Below, in pieces: positions 5,810-14,977 of a stretch of DNA of 15,320 bases. The position numbers and the translations under genes were made by a program. Source of the DNA: JBCCZC01 sp039188505 (lineage in GTDB: Bacteria > Pseudomonadota > Gammaproteobacteria > Xanthomonadales > SZUA-38). The first letter of the stretch is position 1. Each line of letters opens with the position of its first letter. The stretch lies in assembly GCA_039188505.1 (NCBI GenBank), contig JBCCZC010000098.1:1-15320 (forward strand), given 5' to 3'. The notes beneath the pieces were generated by a model, which saw nothing but the letters and a program-made list of their open reading frames with translations, did no database searches and was not told where the DNA came from.

Positions 5810-7413
5810 TGGAACTGACCGTCTGGACCTACGAGGGACCACCGCACGTCGGCGCCATGCGCGTGGCGACGGCCATGCGCGAGGTTCACTATGTGTTGCA
5901 CGCCCCCCAGGGCGACACGTATGCAGACCTCCTGTTCACGATGATCGAGCGCCGCGACCATCGCCCGCCGGTGACCTACACCACCTTTCAGGCGCGCGAT
6001 CTCGGCGGCGACACGGCCACCCTCTTCAAGGATGCTGCGGCGTCGGCCTACGAGCGCTTCCAGCCCCACGCCATGCTGGTCGGCGCGTCCTGCACGGCCG
6101 AGCTCATCCAGGATGATCCCGGCGGCTTGGCGAAGGCGCTCGGCCTGCCGATCCCGACGGTGCCACTGGAGCTGCCGGCCTACCAACGCAAGGAAAACTG
6201 GGGCGCCGCAGAGACGCTGTATCACCTGACGCGCGCGCTCGCCGGGCCGAGTGCGCCGGCGCCGGGGTTCGAACGCGCGATGCCGACGGATCGACCGCCA
6301 CGCTGCAATCTGCTCGGACCGACGGCCCTGGGGTTTCGCCACCGGGACGACATCACGGAATTGACGCGGCTACTGGGGGAACTCGGGGTCGAGATCAACG
6401 TCATCGCCCCGATGGAGGCGACGCCCGCAGATCTGGCGCGGCTCGGGGAAGCCGATTTCAACGTCGTCATGTACGCGGAAATTGCGGAGACTACCGCTCG
6501 CTGGCTCGAGCGTGCGTTCCGGCAACCGTGGACACGAACCGTGCCGATCGGCGTCGGCGCAACGTGCGACTTCATCCGCGAAGTGGCCGAAATCACGGGC
6601 ATCGACGCATCGCGCATCCTCGCAGACCTGCCCTCGCGCCTGCCCTGGTATTCGCGCTCGGTCGACTCGAACTATCTGACCGACAAGCGCGTGTTCATCT
6701 TCGGTGACGCCACGCACGCGATCGCTGCGGCCCGCGTTGCGGACGAGGAATTCGGCTTCGAGGTGGTCGGGCTGGGCAGCTACAGCCGCGAGCAGGCCCG
6801 CGACGTGCGTGACGCGGCCAAGCGCCTCGGCCTGAAGGCGCTCATCACCGACGACTATCTCGAAGTCGAGGCGGCAATCACCGAACTCCAGCCCGAGCTC
6901 ATCCTGGGCACCCAGATGGAGCGCCATGTGGCCAAGCGCCACGGCATCGGTTGCGCGGTCATCTCCGCACCGGTGCACGTCCAGGACTTCCCCGCACGCT
7001 ACTCGCCGCAGATGGGCTTCGAGGGCGCCAATGTGCTCTTCGACACCTGGGTTCACCCGCTGATGATGGGCCTCGAGGAGCACCTGCTGACGATGTTCCG
7101 CGAGGACTTCGAATTCAACGATACGGCCGCCCCGTCGCACCTGGGCCATAGCCACGCCACGGGCACGCCGGAGCAGGAAGGCGCCGCGGCGTCGGCACCA
7201 GCACCGGCACCGGAGCCGACCGAGGCGGCGACTGCGGCGCTCCCGCAGGTCGGCCCCGTGTGGCTGGCCGAGGCGGAACAGGAACTGCGCAAGATCCCGT
7301 TCTTCGTGCGCGGCAAGGCGCGGCGCAATACCGAGAGATTCGCAAGCGAGCGCGGCCTGGCCGAAATCACCCTGGAGACCCTTTACGATGCCAAAGCGCA
7401 CTTCGGTCGCTGA
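5809..7413 (+). CDS. bchB: Dark-operative protochlorophyllide reductase subunit B (BchB)
   Basis: BchB completes the BchNB heterotetramer that binds and reduces protochlorophyllide. The 534-residue protein begins MELTVWTYEGPPHVGAMRVA. Asp36, in HAPQGDTYADLLF, is the unusual aspartate ligand of the NB-cluster known from R. capsulatus. Other family blocks are LVGASCTAELIQDDPGG (about 87-103), PWYSRSVDSNYLTDKRVF (about 279-296), FIFGDATHA, and QMGFEGANVLFDTWVHPLMM (about 403-422). A linker rich in Ala, Pro and Glu (about 443-482) separates the main body from a C-terminal domain of about 50 residues beginning WLAEAEQELRKIPFFVRGKA. That small PCP-reductase-type domain is usual for BchB. The start overlaps the bchN stop by one base, and the last 26 bases overlap bchH. 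Confidence 0.97.
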   Translation: MELTVWTYEGPPHVGAMRVATAMREVHYVLHAPQGDTYADLLFTMIERRDHRPPVTYTTFQARDLGGDTATLFKDAAASAYERFQPHAMLVGASCTAELIQDDPGGLAKALGLPIPTVPLELPAYQRKENWGAAETLYHLTRALAGPSAPAPGFERAMPTDRPPRCNLLGPTALGFRHRDDITELTRLLGELGVEINVIAPMEATPADLARLGEADFNVVMYAEIAETTARWLERAFRQPWTRTVPIGVGATCDFIREVAEITGIDASRILADLPSRLPWYSRSVDSNYLTDKRVFIFGDATHAIAAARVADEEFGFEVVGLGSYSREQARDVRDAAKRLGLKALITDDYLEVEAAITELQPELILGTQMERHVAKRHGIGCAVISAPVHVQDFPARYSPQMGFEGANVLFDTWVHPLMMGLEEHLLTMFREDFEFNDTAAPSHLGHSHATGTPEQEGAAASAPAPAPEPTEAATAALPQVGPVWLAEAEQELRKIPFFVRGKARRNTERFASERGLAEITLETLYDAKAHFGR

Positions 7414-10400
7414 CGACACGCCGATCCGCGTCGTCATCGTCACGCTGGACAGCCACCTGGCCAGCGCCATCGAGTGCGCCGAAGCCGAGCTTCGCAGGAC
7501 GCTCCCGGGCCTGCGTCTGACCCAGCACTGCGCAGCCGATTACAGCAAGGATCCAGCCGCCCTCGAGCGCTGCCTCGGCGATATCGCCCAGGGCGACATC
7601 ATCATGGCCTGCATGCTGTTCCTCGAGGACCACATCAAGCCGGTGCTGCCCGCCCTGCACGCCCGCCGGGACGACTGCGATGCCATGCTCGCGTGCCTGA
7701 GCGCCAGCGAAGTGGTCAAGCTCACGCGGCTTGGCGGCTTCAAGCTCGACGGCAGCCAGCAGGGCTTTCTCAGCAAGCTGAAGAAGCTTCGGGGCAAGCC
7801 GAAGGCGAACGGTCAGGTCAGCACCGGCGCACGCCAGCTCGCCATGCTGCGGCAGATCCCCCGTATCCTGCGCTTCATTCCCGGTGCCGCCCAGGACGCC
7901 CGCCAGTACTTCCTGACGCTGCAGTACTGGCTCGCTGGGTCGACCGCCAACGTGACGAACATGGTCGCCGGTCTCGTGAACCGCTATGCCGCGGGCCCGC
8001 GCGAGCGGCTGCGCGGCCGTGTCAAGGCCAATTCGCCGATCCACTATCCCGAGGTCGGCCTCTATCATCCGGCCGTTCCCAAGCGGATTGCGGAGAAGCT
8101 CACCGCGCTGCCGCGCAGGAAGCAGACGGACCAGGGCACGGTCGGCGTGCTCGTCATGCGCGCCTACGTGCTGGCCGACAATACACGCCACTACGACGCG
8201 GTCATCGAAGCCCTCGAAGCGCGGGACCTGCGAGTGATTCCCGCCTTCGCCAGCGGACTCGACGCCCGCGAGGCCGTCGAGCGCTTCTTCCTGCGGAACG
8301 GTCAGTCGACGGTCGATGCGGTCGTTTCACTCACGGGCTTCTCACTCGTCGGCGGCCCGGCCTACAACGATTCCAAGGCGGCCGAAGACCTGCTTTCAGC
8401 CCTGGACGTGCCCTATGTCGCCGCCCACGCCACTGAGTTCCAGAGCATCGAGGAGTGGGAGCAGAGCGATCTGGGTCTCCAGCCTATCGAGACGACCATG
8501 ATGGTCGCCATCCCCGAACTTGATGGCGCGGTCAGCCCGATTCTCTTTGGCGGACGATCCACGCAGGGCGACCGGCTCGCGGCCGACCTCCGCCCGCAGC
8601 TCGATCGCGTCGACATGCTCGCCCGTCGCGTAAGCCGGCTGATCACGCTCCGCAAGACGCCGCGCGCCGATCGCAGGATCGCCGCGGTCGTCTTCGATTT
8701 TCCTCCCAACTCGGGTGCGACCGGCACCGCCGCGCATCTGGACGTCATGGCTTCGTTGCTGGCCATCATGGTCGAGCTGCGCGATTCGGGATACTCCGTC
8801 GAGGTCCCGGATTCGGTGGATGCGCTGCGCGACCGCCTGCTTCATGGCAACACCGCGCAGTTCGGCACCGCCGCGAATCTGCACCACCGCATTCCCGCGG
8901 ACGACCACGTCCGCGCCGAACCCTGGCTACAGGAGATCGAGGCGCAGTGGGGCCCGGCGCCTGGTCGCCAGCTCACCGACGGGCGTAACCTGTTCGTCCT
9001 GGGCGCCGAGTTCGGCAATCTGTTCGTCGGAGTCCAGCCGGGCTTCGGCTACGAAGGCGACCCGATGCGGCTGCTGTTCGAGAAGGGATTTGCCCCGACG
9101 CACGCTTTTTCGGCGTTCTACCGTTACCTGCGCGAAGACTACGCCGCGCACGCGGTCCTGCACGTCGGCACCCACGGCGCGCTGGAATTCATGCCCGGCA
9201 AGCAATCCGGTATGTCGGCCGAGTGCTGGCCGGATCGTCTCATCGGCGACCTCCCGAACTTCTATCTCTACGCGGCGAACAACCCCTCCGAGGGCACGAT
9301 CGCGAAGCGTCGCTCTGCGGCCACGATGATCAGCTACGTCACGCCGCCGATCACCCATGCGGGCCTCTATCGGGGCCTGACGGACCTGAAATCCTCGATC
9401 GACCGCTGGCGGGCCCTCGAGGATCAGGACAGCAGCGAAGGCGAGCGACTCGCCTCGCTGATACAGGCCGAGGCGGCCGAACTCGATCTGGTCGAACTCG
9501 AACCGGGATGGCGCGAGCCCGCACGCGAGATCGAAACCCTTCTCCAGCAGCTGCGCGAGCTCGAGGCGACCCTCATCCCCTTCGGCTTGCATACGCTCGG
9601 CCAGGCACCCGAGCCCCATGAGCGCGCCGACCTGCTGGGCGCGATGAGCGAAGCCGCCACCGGCTCGAGGCCCGATGCCGCCCTGCTCGACGACATTGTC
9701 GCAGGTCGACCGGTGACGACGGACGATGATTCGCTAAGACCCGAACTCGAACGCCTCGCCGATATCCACGCGCGCCTCGTCGCGGACAACGAACTACCGG
9801 CCGTCGTGCACGCGCTTGACGGCGGCTTCGTCCCGCCCGTCGCCGGCGGCGACCTCCTGCGCAACCCCGACATCCTGCCGACGGGCCGGAATCTGCACGG
9901 CTTCGATCCGTTCCGGATTCCCAGTGCCTTCGCCGTTGCCGACGGCGCCCTGCAGGTCGAGCGCCTGCTCGCTCGACACCGGGCGTCCGGCCACGCCATG
10001 CCCGAGAGCATCGCGATGGTTCTCTGGGGCACGGACAACCTGAAGTCCGAAGGGGCACCGATCGGACAGGCCCTCGCGCTCTACGGCGCGAAGCCCCGCT
10101 TCGACAGCTACGGTCGCCTGAGCGGCGCCGATCTGATTCCCCTCGAGAAACTCGGTCGTCCGCGGATCGATGTTGTGCTGACGCTGTCCGGCATCTTCCG
10201 GGACCTCATGCCGAACCAGACGCGGCTACTGGCCGAAGCCGCCCTGCTGGCCTCCTCGGCCGATGAGCCGCTGGAACAGAATTTCGTTCGCAAACACACG
10301 CTGGCCCACATGGAGGCCACGGGCTGCGATCTCGAGACCGCTGCGCTGCGCGTGTTCAGCAACGCTGCGGGCGCCTACGGCTCGAATGTCAACATGCTGG

Positions 10401-11077
10401 TCGACAACGGTCGCTGGGAAGAGAGCGATGAGCTCGCGGAGACCTACGAGCGGCGCAAGTGCTTCGCCTATGGCCGCTCCGGCGCGCCGGTACCCCAGGC
10501 CGAACTCCTCAAGGAAATGCTGGCCGGGGTCGATCTCGCCTACCAGAACCTCGAATCTTCCGAGGTAGGCGTCACGACCATCGACAACTACTTCGACACG
10601 CTCGGCGGCATTTCCCTCGCGGTCAAGCGTGCCCGCGGCGATTCGATCGAGGTCTACATTGGCGATCAGACGACAGGCGACGGAGTCGTCCGCACGCTCG
10701 ATGAGCAGGTCGGCCTCGAGCACCGAACGCGGGTGCTCAACCCGAAGTGGCACGAAGCCATGCTCCACCACGGCTACGAGGGCGTCCGCCAGATCGAGGC
10801 GGCCGTCACCAACACGCTCGGCTGGTCCGCGACCACCGGCAAGGTGAAGCCCTGGGTCTATAAGCAGATCACGCAGACCTTTGTACTCGACAAGGAAATG
10901 CGCGATCGGCTGGCGACGCTGAACCCCGCCGCCTCGGCGAAGGTCGCGAACCGCCTGCTGGAAGCGTACGAAAGAAGCTACTGGACGCCGGATGAGGAGA
11001 CGCTGCAAGCGCTCCAGGAAGCCGGTGAGGAACTGGAAGACCGCCTCGAAGGGGTGGGAGAGGTAAACATCGCATGA
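7388..11077 (+). CDS. bchH: Magnesium chelatase subunit H (BchH)
   Basis: BchH is the large porphyrin-binding subunit of magnesium chelatase. With the AAA+ subunits BchI and BchD (not in this window) it inserts Mg2+ into protoporphyrin IX, the first committed step. At 1229 residues it has the full family length and is related to CobN. Recognisable blocks are GDIIMACMLFLEDHIKPVLP (about 71-90), AYNDSKAAEDLLSALDVPYV (about 324-343), HVGTHGALEFMPGKQ (592-606), YLYAANNPSEGTIAKRRS (about 628-645) and GSNVNMLVDNGRWEESDELA (998-1017). I see no frameshift or internal stop. Translation starts inside the end of bchB (26-base overlap) with a GGAG at 7374-7377, ten bases before the ATG. The stop overlaps the bchL start (ATGA), so the pigment enzymes are probably made in a coupled way. 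Confidence 0.97.
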   Translation: MPKRTSVADDTPIRVVIVTLDSHLASAIECAEAELRRTLPGLRLTQHCAADYSKDPAALERCLGDIAQGDIIMACMLFLEDHIKPVLPALHARRDDCDAMLACLSASEVVKLTRLGGFKLDGSQQGFLSKLKKLRGKPKANGQVSTGARQLAMLRQIPRILRFIPGAAQDARQYFLTLQYWLAGSTANVTNMVAGLVNRYAAGPRERLRGRVKANSPIHYPEVGLYHPAVPKRIAEKLTALPRRKQTDQGTVGVLVMRAYVLADNTRHYDAVIEALEARDLRVIPAFASGLDAREAVERFFLRNGQSTVDAVVSLTGFSLVGGPAYNDSKAAEDLLSALDVPYVAAHATEFQSIEEWEQSDLGLQPIETTMMVAIPELDGAVSPILFGGRSTQGDRLAADLRPQLDRVDMLARRVSRLITLRKTPRADRRIAAVVFDFPPNSGATGTAAHLDVMASLLAIMVELRDSGYSVEVPDSVDALRDRLLHGNTAQFGTAANLHHRIPADDHVRAEPWLQEIEAQWGPAPGRQLTDGRNLFVLGAEFGNLFVGVQPGFGYEGDPMRLLFEKGFAPTHAFSAFYRYLREDYAAHAVLHVGTHGALEFMPGKQSGMSAECWPDRLIGDLPNFYLYAANNPSEGTIAKRRSAATMISYVTPPITHAGLYRGLTDLKSSIDRWRALEDQDSSEGERLASLIQAEAAELDLVELEPGWREPAREIETLLQQLRELEATLIPFGLHTLGQAPEPHERADLLGAMSEAATGSRPDAALLDDIVAGRPVTTDDDSLRPELERLADIHARLVADNELPAVVHALDGGFVPPVAGGDLLRNPDILPTGRNLHGFDPFRIPSAFAVADGALQVERLLARHRASGHAMPESIAMVLWGTDNLKSEGAPIGQALALYGAKPRFDSYGRLSGADLIPLEKLGRPRIDVVLTLSGIFRDLMPNQTRLLAEAALLASSADEPLEQNFVRKHTLAHMEATGCDLETAALRVFSNAAGAYGSNVNMLVDNGRWEESDELAETYERRKCFAYGRSGAPVPQAELLKEMLAGVDLAYQNLESSEVGVTTIDNYFDTLGGISLAVKRARGDSIEVYIGDQTTGDGVVRTLDEQVGLEHRTRVLNPKWHEAMLHHGYEGVRQIEAAVTNTLGWSATTGKVKPWVYKQITQTFVLDKEMRDRLATLNPAASAKVANRLLEAYERSYWTPDEETLQALQEAGEELEDRLEGVGEVNIA

Positions 11078-12009
11078 CAGCAACGGTAACCATGCCGATC
11101 CGCATGAAGACGGGCAACGGCTCAACGAACGGAAACGGCCGCGGCAAGGGTGACGGTGAAGGCAGTCTCCAGGTCCACCAGGACGCCGATATCGCCATCG
11201 ACGGCGCGCGCGTCTTCGCCGTCTACGGTAAGGGCGGCATTGGCAAGAGCACGACCTCATCGAACCTGTCGGCCGCCTTCTCGAAGCTCGGCAAGCGGGT
11301 GCTCCAGATCGGGTGCGATCCGAAGCACGATTCCACGTTCACGCTGACCAAGAAGCTGATGCCAACGGTCATCGACTGCCTCGAGGAAGTGGAATTCCAT
11401 CCCGAAGAACTCCGCATCGAGGATTTCTGCTTCGAGGGCTACAACGGCGTCATGTGCGTCGAGGCGGGCGGGCCGCCGGCGGGCACCGGGTGCGGCGGCT
11501 ACGTCGTCGGCCAGACGGTCAAGCTCCTCAAGCAGCACCACCTCCTCGAGGATACCGACGTGGTGATCTTCGACGTGCTCGGTGACGTGGTCTGCGGCGG
11601 CTTCGCCGCGCCGCTCCAGCACGCGCAGCGTGCGTTGGTCGTCGCTGCCAACGACTTCGACTCGATCTTCGCCATGAACCGCATCGTCGCGGCCATCAAG
11701 GCCAAGGCCAAGAACTACCAGGTTCGCGTGGGCGGCGTCATCGCCAACCGCAGCGCGGCGACGGACCAGATCGACGGCTTCGCCGAGCAAACCGGTCTGA
11801 AGCGCGTCGCGCATTTTCCGGACCTCGACGTCATCCGCCGTTCGCGACTCAAGAAATCCACGGTCTTCGAAATGGATCCATCACCGGAGCTTGAGGCCGT
11901 CCAGAACGAGTACCTGCGTCTGGCGGGGGCCCTATGGGCTGGCACGGACCCGCTCGACGCAGAGCCAATGCGTGATCGAGACCTCTTCGACTTCCTGGGA
12001 TTCGAGTAA
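11074..12009 (+). CDS. bchL: Dark-operative protochlorophyllide reductase ATP-binding protein (BchL)
   Basis: BchL is the NifH-like homodimeric iron protein that hydrolyses ATP and passes electrons from ferredoxin to BchNB. The P-loop is GKGGIGKST (52-60), followed by the switch-type QIGCDPKHDST (78-88). The two cysteines bridging the [4Fe-4S] cluster between subunits are Cys140 in GTGCGGYVVGQ and Cys174 in GDVVCGGFA. The 311-residue protein has a low-complexity N-terminal tail of about 38 residues rich in Gly, Asn and Lys (TGNGSTNGNGRGKGDGEG, 13-30). A flexible N-terminal tail of R. sphaeroides BchL is known to cover the cluster and inhibit the protein until ATP binds, so this tail may be functional. 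A GGGAGAGG lies just before the ATG at 11074, which overlaps the bchH stop. The last base is shared with the bchM start (TAATG). Confidence 0.97.
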   Translation: MTATVTMPIRMKTGNGSTNGNGRGKGDGEGSLQVHQDADIAIDGARVFAVYGKGGIGKSTTSSNLSAAFSKLGKRVLQIGCDPKHDSTFTLTKKLMPTVIDCLEEVEFHPEELRIEDFCFEGYNGVMCVEAGGPPAGTGCGGYVVGQTVKLLKQHHLLEDTDVVIFDVLGDVVCGGFAAPLQHAQRALVVAANDFDSIFAMNRIVAAIKAKAKNYQVRVGGVIANRSAATDQIDGFAEQTGLKRVAHFPDLDVIRRSRLKKSTVFEMDPSPELEAVQNEYLRLAGALWAGTDPLDAEPMRDRDLFDFLGFE

Positions 12010-12710
12010 TGGCAGCTGGCTCCTACACCGAGCGTCGCGGACAGCTCCAGACCTATTTCGACCGCACCGCGGTCGAAGCCTGGAAGAAGCTGACCTCGGA
12101 TGCGCCCGTCAGCCGTATTCGCGAGACCGTCCGGGCCGGGCGAGATCGCATGCGCGCCACCCTGCTGTCGTGGCTGCCCGACGACCTGCGGGGCAGCCGG
12201 CTGCTGGATGCCGGCTGCGGTACGGGGGCCCTCGCAATCGAGGCAGCCCGCCGTGGCGCGAACGTGGTCGCCATCGATCTGTCGCCAAAGCTCGTGGCGC
12301 ACGCGCGCGAGCTGGTCACCGAGGCGCTTCCCGGCCAGATCGAATTCCGCTCCGGTGACATGCTCGATCCGGCGCTCGGCGAGTTCGACCATGTGGTTGG
12401 CATGGACTCTCTCATCCACTACTCGCCCGAGGACGCTCTCGACGTACTTGAGGGCCTGACGACCCGCACGGCGAATTCACTGCTGTTCACCTTCGCGCCT
12501 CGGACCCCCGCCCTCGCGCTGATGCACGCGGTCGGGCGGCTCCTGCCCCACCGCACCGATCGGGCGCCGGCGATCCATCCCGTCGCCGAGGATCGCCTGA
12601 AGCGCATGATCACCGGAACCCTCGGCCCTGCCGGTTGGGACGTCGGCAGGACCGAACGCATCTCCAGCGGGTTCTACACCTCGCAGGCCCTGGAGCTGCA
12701 GCGACGGTGA
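12009..12710 (+). CDS. bchM: Mg-protoporphyrin IX O-methyltransferase (BchM)
   Basis: BchM transfers a methyl group from S-adenosylmethionine to the C13 propionate of Mg-protoporphyrin IX, the step after Mg chelation. The protein has 233 residues, the usual length. The class I SAM-binding motif is RLLDAGCGTGALAIEAARRG (64-83), followed by NVVAIDLSPKLVAHAREL with the acidic residue that contacts the ribose. The N-terminal TYFDRTAVEAWKKLTSDAPV (15-34) and the block VGMDSLIHYSPEDAL (about 133-147) are typical of BchM. It sits between bchL and the lhaA gene with overlaps at both ends: TAATG upstream and GTGA downstream. BchH and BchM act in sequence and have been reported to cooperate, which fits their being in one operon here. 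Confidence 0.96.
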   Translation: MAAGSYTERRGQLQTYFDRTAVEAWKKLTSDAPVSRIRETVRAGRDRMRATLLSWLPDDLRGSRLLDAGCGTGALAIEAARRGANVVAIDLSPKLVAHARELVTEALPGQIEFRSGDMLDPALGEFDHVVGMDSLIHYSPEDALDVLEGLTTRTANSLLFTFAPRTPALALMHAVGRLLPHRTDRAPAIHPVAEDRLKRMITGTLGPAGWDVGRTERISSGFYTSQALELQRR

Positions 12711-14152
12711 CGACGATCAGCCACAGGTTTGCTCGTCTACTGAACCGGCTCGGGTCCGGGTACCTACCGTTCGCGGACGTTGCAACGCCGGACCTGCCGC
12801 TCGGCAGGCTCCTGCGCCTGTCGCTCTTCCAGGTCACCGTGGGCATGGCCGCGGTGCTGCTCACGGGCACGCTCAATCGCGTCATGATCGTGGAGCTCGG
12901 CGTACCCGCGTGGCTGGTTGCGGCGATGGTCTCCCTGCCCCTCCTCTTCGCCCCGCTTCGGGCGCTCATCGGGCACCGCTCCGACAACTACATTTCGGCC
13001 CTCGGCTGGCGTCGCGTCCCGTTCATCTGGTTCGGCAGCATGCTGCAGTTCGGCGGCCTGGCATTCATGCCGTTTGCCCTGCTGGTCCTCACCGGCGAGG
13101 GCCATGGTCCGGCAGTCTACGGCCAGATCGGCGCCGCCCTGGCGTTTCTCCTGGTCGGCGCCGGCATGCACACCACCCAGACGGCCGGACTGGCCCTGGC
13201 TACCGATCTAGCCGCTCCGGAGAGCCGTCCGCGCGTTGTCGCCCTGCTCTACGTCATGCTTCTGTTCGGCATGTTCGGCAGCGCACTCGCGTTCGGTTTT
13301 CTGCTGAATGACTACACCCACCTCAAGCTCGTCCAGGTCATCCAGGGCGCGGCCCTCCTGACCATGGGTATCAACGTCTACGCGCTCTGGAAGCAGGAAG
13401 CGCGCAACCCGGCCGCAACGAAGGCCGACCGCGTGCGGCCCGACTTCCGATCCTCCTGGCGGGAGCTGGCCAATGCCGGTCGTACTCGACGGCTGCTCGT
13501 CGCCGTCGGCCTCGGCACGGCAGGATTCTCCATGCAGGACATCCTGCTCGAGCCCTACGGCGGCCAGATTCTGGGACTCTCGGTGAGCGCAACGACCGCG
13601 CTGACGGCTCTCTTTGCGGGTGGAACGCTGATCGCCTTCGCCCTCGCGGGCAGACGACTCGGGCGCGGCGATGACCCGAATCGGCTCGCGGCAGTCGGCG
13701 CGCTGTTCGGCATCGCGGGCTTCTCGGCCATCATCTTTTCCGATCCTCTTGCCTCGCCGCTGCTCTTCCGGATCGGCACGGCCGCCATTGGCTTCGGCGG
13801 GGGGTTTTTCGCCGTCGGCACGCTGACCGCGGCCATGGACATCGCCGATTGCGGCCAAGACGGGCGGCTCAACGGACTCGCCCTCGGCGCCTGGGGCGCC
13901 GTTCAGGCGACCGCCGCGGGCCTCGCCGTCGGAATCGGCGGTGCCCTGCGCGACATCGTTTCGGAGCTGGCCATGGCCGGCTACCTCGGCGAGGCGCTCG
14001 CGCGCCAGTCGACGGGCTATGTCTTCGTTTACCACGTCGAGATTGCCCTGCTCTTCGTCACTCTGATTGCCATCGGGCCCATCGTGCGGGTGAAGATCGC
14101 GCGACCGCAGCAATCAGCAACGAGATTCGGCCTGGCTGAATTTCCCAACTAG
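12707..14152 (+). CDS. lhaA: LH1 assembly protein LhaA (PucC family)
   Basis: LhaA is an MFS-like membrane protein, about 12 helices, needed for proper assembly of the light-harvesting 1 complex around the reaction centre. Family blocks are TGTLNRVMIVELGVPAWLVA, LRALIGHRSDNYISALGWRR with VPFIWFGSMLQFGG after it, HTTQTAGLALATDLA, and in the C-terminal half FSMQDILLEPYGGQ and GFGGGFFAVGTLTAAMDIAD. I choose the GTG at 12707, which overlaps the bchM stop (GTGA), has GGAG at 12692-12695, and gives 481 residues. The frame is open to an ATG at 12635, but that start would lie 76 bases inside bchM. The same family appears at the left edge of the window. lhaA before puhA is the standard order. The promoter for puhA is known in other species to lie inside lhaA; I did not identify one here. 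Confidence 0.93.
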   Translation: MTTISHRFARLLNRLGSGYLPFADVATPDLPLGRLLRLSLFQVTVGMAAVLLTGTLNRVMIVELGVPAWLVAAMVSLPLLFAPLRALIGHRSDNYISALGWRRVPFIWFGSMLQFGGLAFMPFALLVLTGEGHGPAVYGQIGAALAFLLVGAGMHTTQTAGLALATDLAAPESRPRVVALLYVMLLFGMFGSALAFGFLLNDYTHLKLVQVIQGAALLTMGINVYALWKQEARNPAATKADRVRPDFRSSWRELANAGRTRRLLVAVGLGTAGFSMQDILLEPYGGQILGLSVSATTALTALFAGGTLIAFALAGRRLGRGDDPNRLAAVGALFGIAGFSAIIFSDPLASPLLFRIGTAAIGFGGGFFAVGTLTAAMDIADCGQDGRLNGLALGAWGAVQATAAGLAVGIGGALRDIVSELAMAGYLGEALARQSTGYVFVYHVEIALLFVTLIAIGPIVRVKIARPQQSATRFGLAEFPN

Positions 14153-14167
14153 ACAACTCATCAATGC

Positions 14168-14172
14168 GGAGG
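14168..14172 (+). promoter_or_regulatory. Ribosome binding site of puhA
   Basis: A perfect GGAGG lies seven bases before the puhA ATG. It stands in the only clear gap of the operon (14153-14179, 27 bases), in contrast to the overlapping junctions elsewhere. This agrees with a need for high, independent translation of a reaction-centre subunit. Confidence 0.85.
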
Positions 14173-14179
14173 TTTTGAG

Positions 14180-14977
14180 ATGTCGGACGCTTTCACCCAA
14201 CAGCTCGATTTGACGGCGATCTTGTTCACCCTCTTCTGGGTGTTCTTTCTAGGATTGGTCTACTACCTGCAGCGCGAAGCCAAGCGAGAGGGCTACCCGC
14301 TCGACTCCGATCGCTCCGAGGCGGTGAACGTCCAGGGCTTCCCGGGCCTCCCGGAACCCAAGAAGTTCATCGTCCGCGGCACCGAGCCGGGCGCCCCCAC
14401 GCGTGAGGTGTTTAAGCCGGCACTGGAAACGCCCGTCGAAAACCCGGCGCTCGACGACAAGCAGGGCTACTGGGGCAACGCGGGTATCCCCTCCGGCGAA
14501 CCGATGGGCGCGAATATCGGCCCCGGCTCCTGGGTTGATCGGGCCGATCACGCCGAAACCACCCTCGACGGCCGCGATCAGATCGTACCCATGCGCGTGG
14601 GCACCGAGTTCGGTATCGAGCCGGATGATACGGACCCCCGGGGTTTCGCGGTCATCGCCGGCGACAAGCAGACCGCAGGAACCCTCCACGACATCTGGTG
14701 CGATCGCGGCGAGCCACAGATCCGCTACTACGAAGTCGCCGTCACCACGGCAGAGGGGCAGCCGTCCCACAAGGCTCTGGTTCCTGTCGACTTTGCGCGC
14801 GTCGACGGCAAGCGCGGCGTGGTCCTCGTCACGGCCATCACTTCCGAGCAGTTCCGGGGCGTACCGGCTCTGGCGTCGCCAGACCGGGTCACGCTTCGCG
14901 AAGAGGACCGCATCTCGGCCTACTACGGCGGCGGCATGATGTACGCCACGCCGGACAAGCAGGAGCCGCTGTTTTGA
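14180..14977 (+). CDS. puhA: Photosynthetic reaction centre H subunit (PuhA)
   Basis: PuhA is the H subunit of the type II reaction centre. It caps the cytoplasmic face of the L-M core and takes part in proton delivery to the QB quinone. The 265-residue protein has one N-terminal membrane helix (about 12-30, LTAILFTLFWVFFLGLVYYL), followed by the charged QREAKREGYPLDSD (31-44). A large soluble domain follows. Blocks typical of PuhA are GYWGNAGIPSGEPMGANIGP, GSWVDRADHAE, IVPMRV, DPRGFAVIAGDK, AGTLHDIWCDRGEPQIRYYE and the C-terminal EEDRISAYYGGGMMYATP. The start is clear from the GGAGG seven bases upstream. Its stop overlaps the puhB start in the sequence TTGA. Confidence 0.97.
   Translation: MSDAFTQQLDLTAILFTLFWVFFLGLVYYLQREAKREGYPLDSDRSEAVNVQGFPGLPEPKKFIVRGTEPGAPTREVFKPALETPVENPALDDKQGYWGNAGIPSGEPMGANIGPGSWVDRADHAETTLDGRDQIVPMRVGTEFGIEPDDTDPRGFAVIAGDKQTAGTLHDIWCDRGEPQIRYYEVAVTTAEGQPSHKALVPVDFARVDGKRGVVLVTAITSEQFRGVPALASPDRVTLREEDRISAYYGGGMMYATPDKQEPLF

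Noticed and set aside
5404..6342. Long minus-strand open frame opposite bchN/bchB, and similar ones opposite bchH, lhaA and puhA
   Set aside because: They mirror codon bias of the real genes, have Arg/Ala-rich translations without recognisable domains, and lie wholly within well-supported genes.
12635..12706. Upstream ATG start for lhaA
   Set aside because: It would overlap bchM by 76 bases. The GTG at 12707 forms the GTGA overlap typical of this operon and has GGAG upstream.
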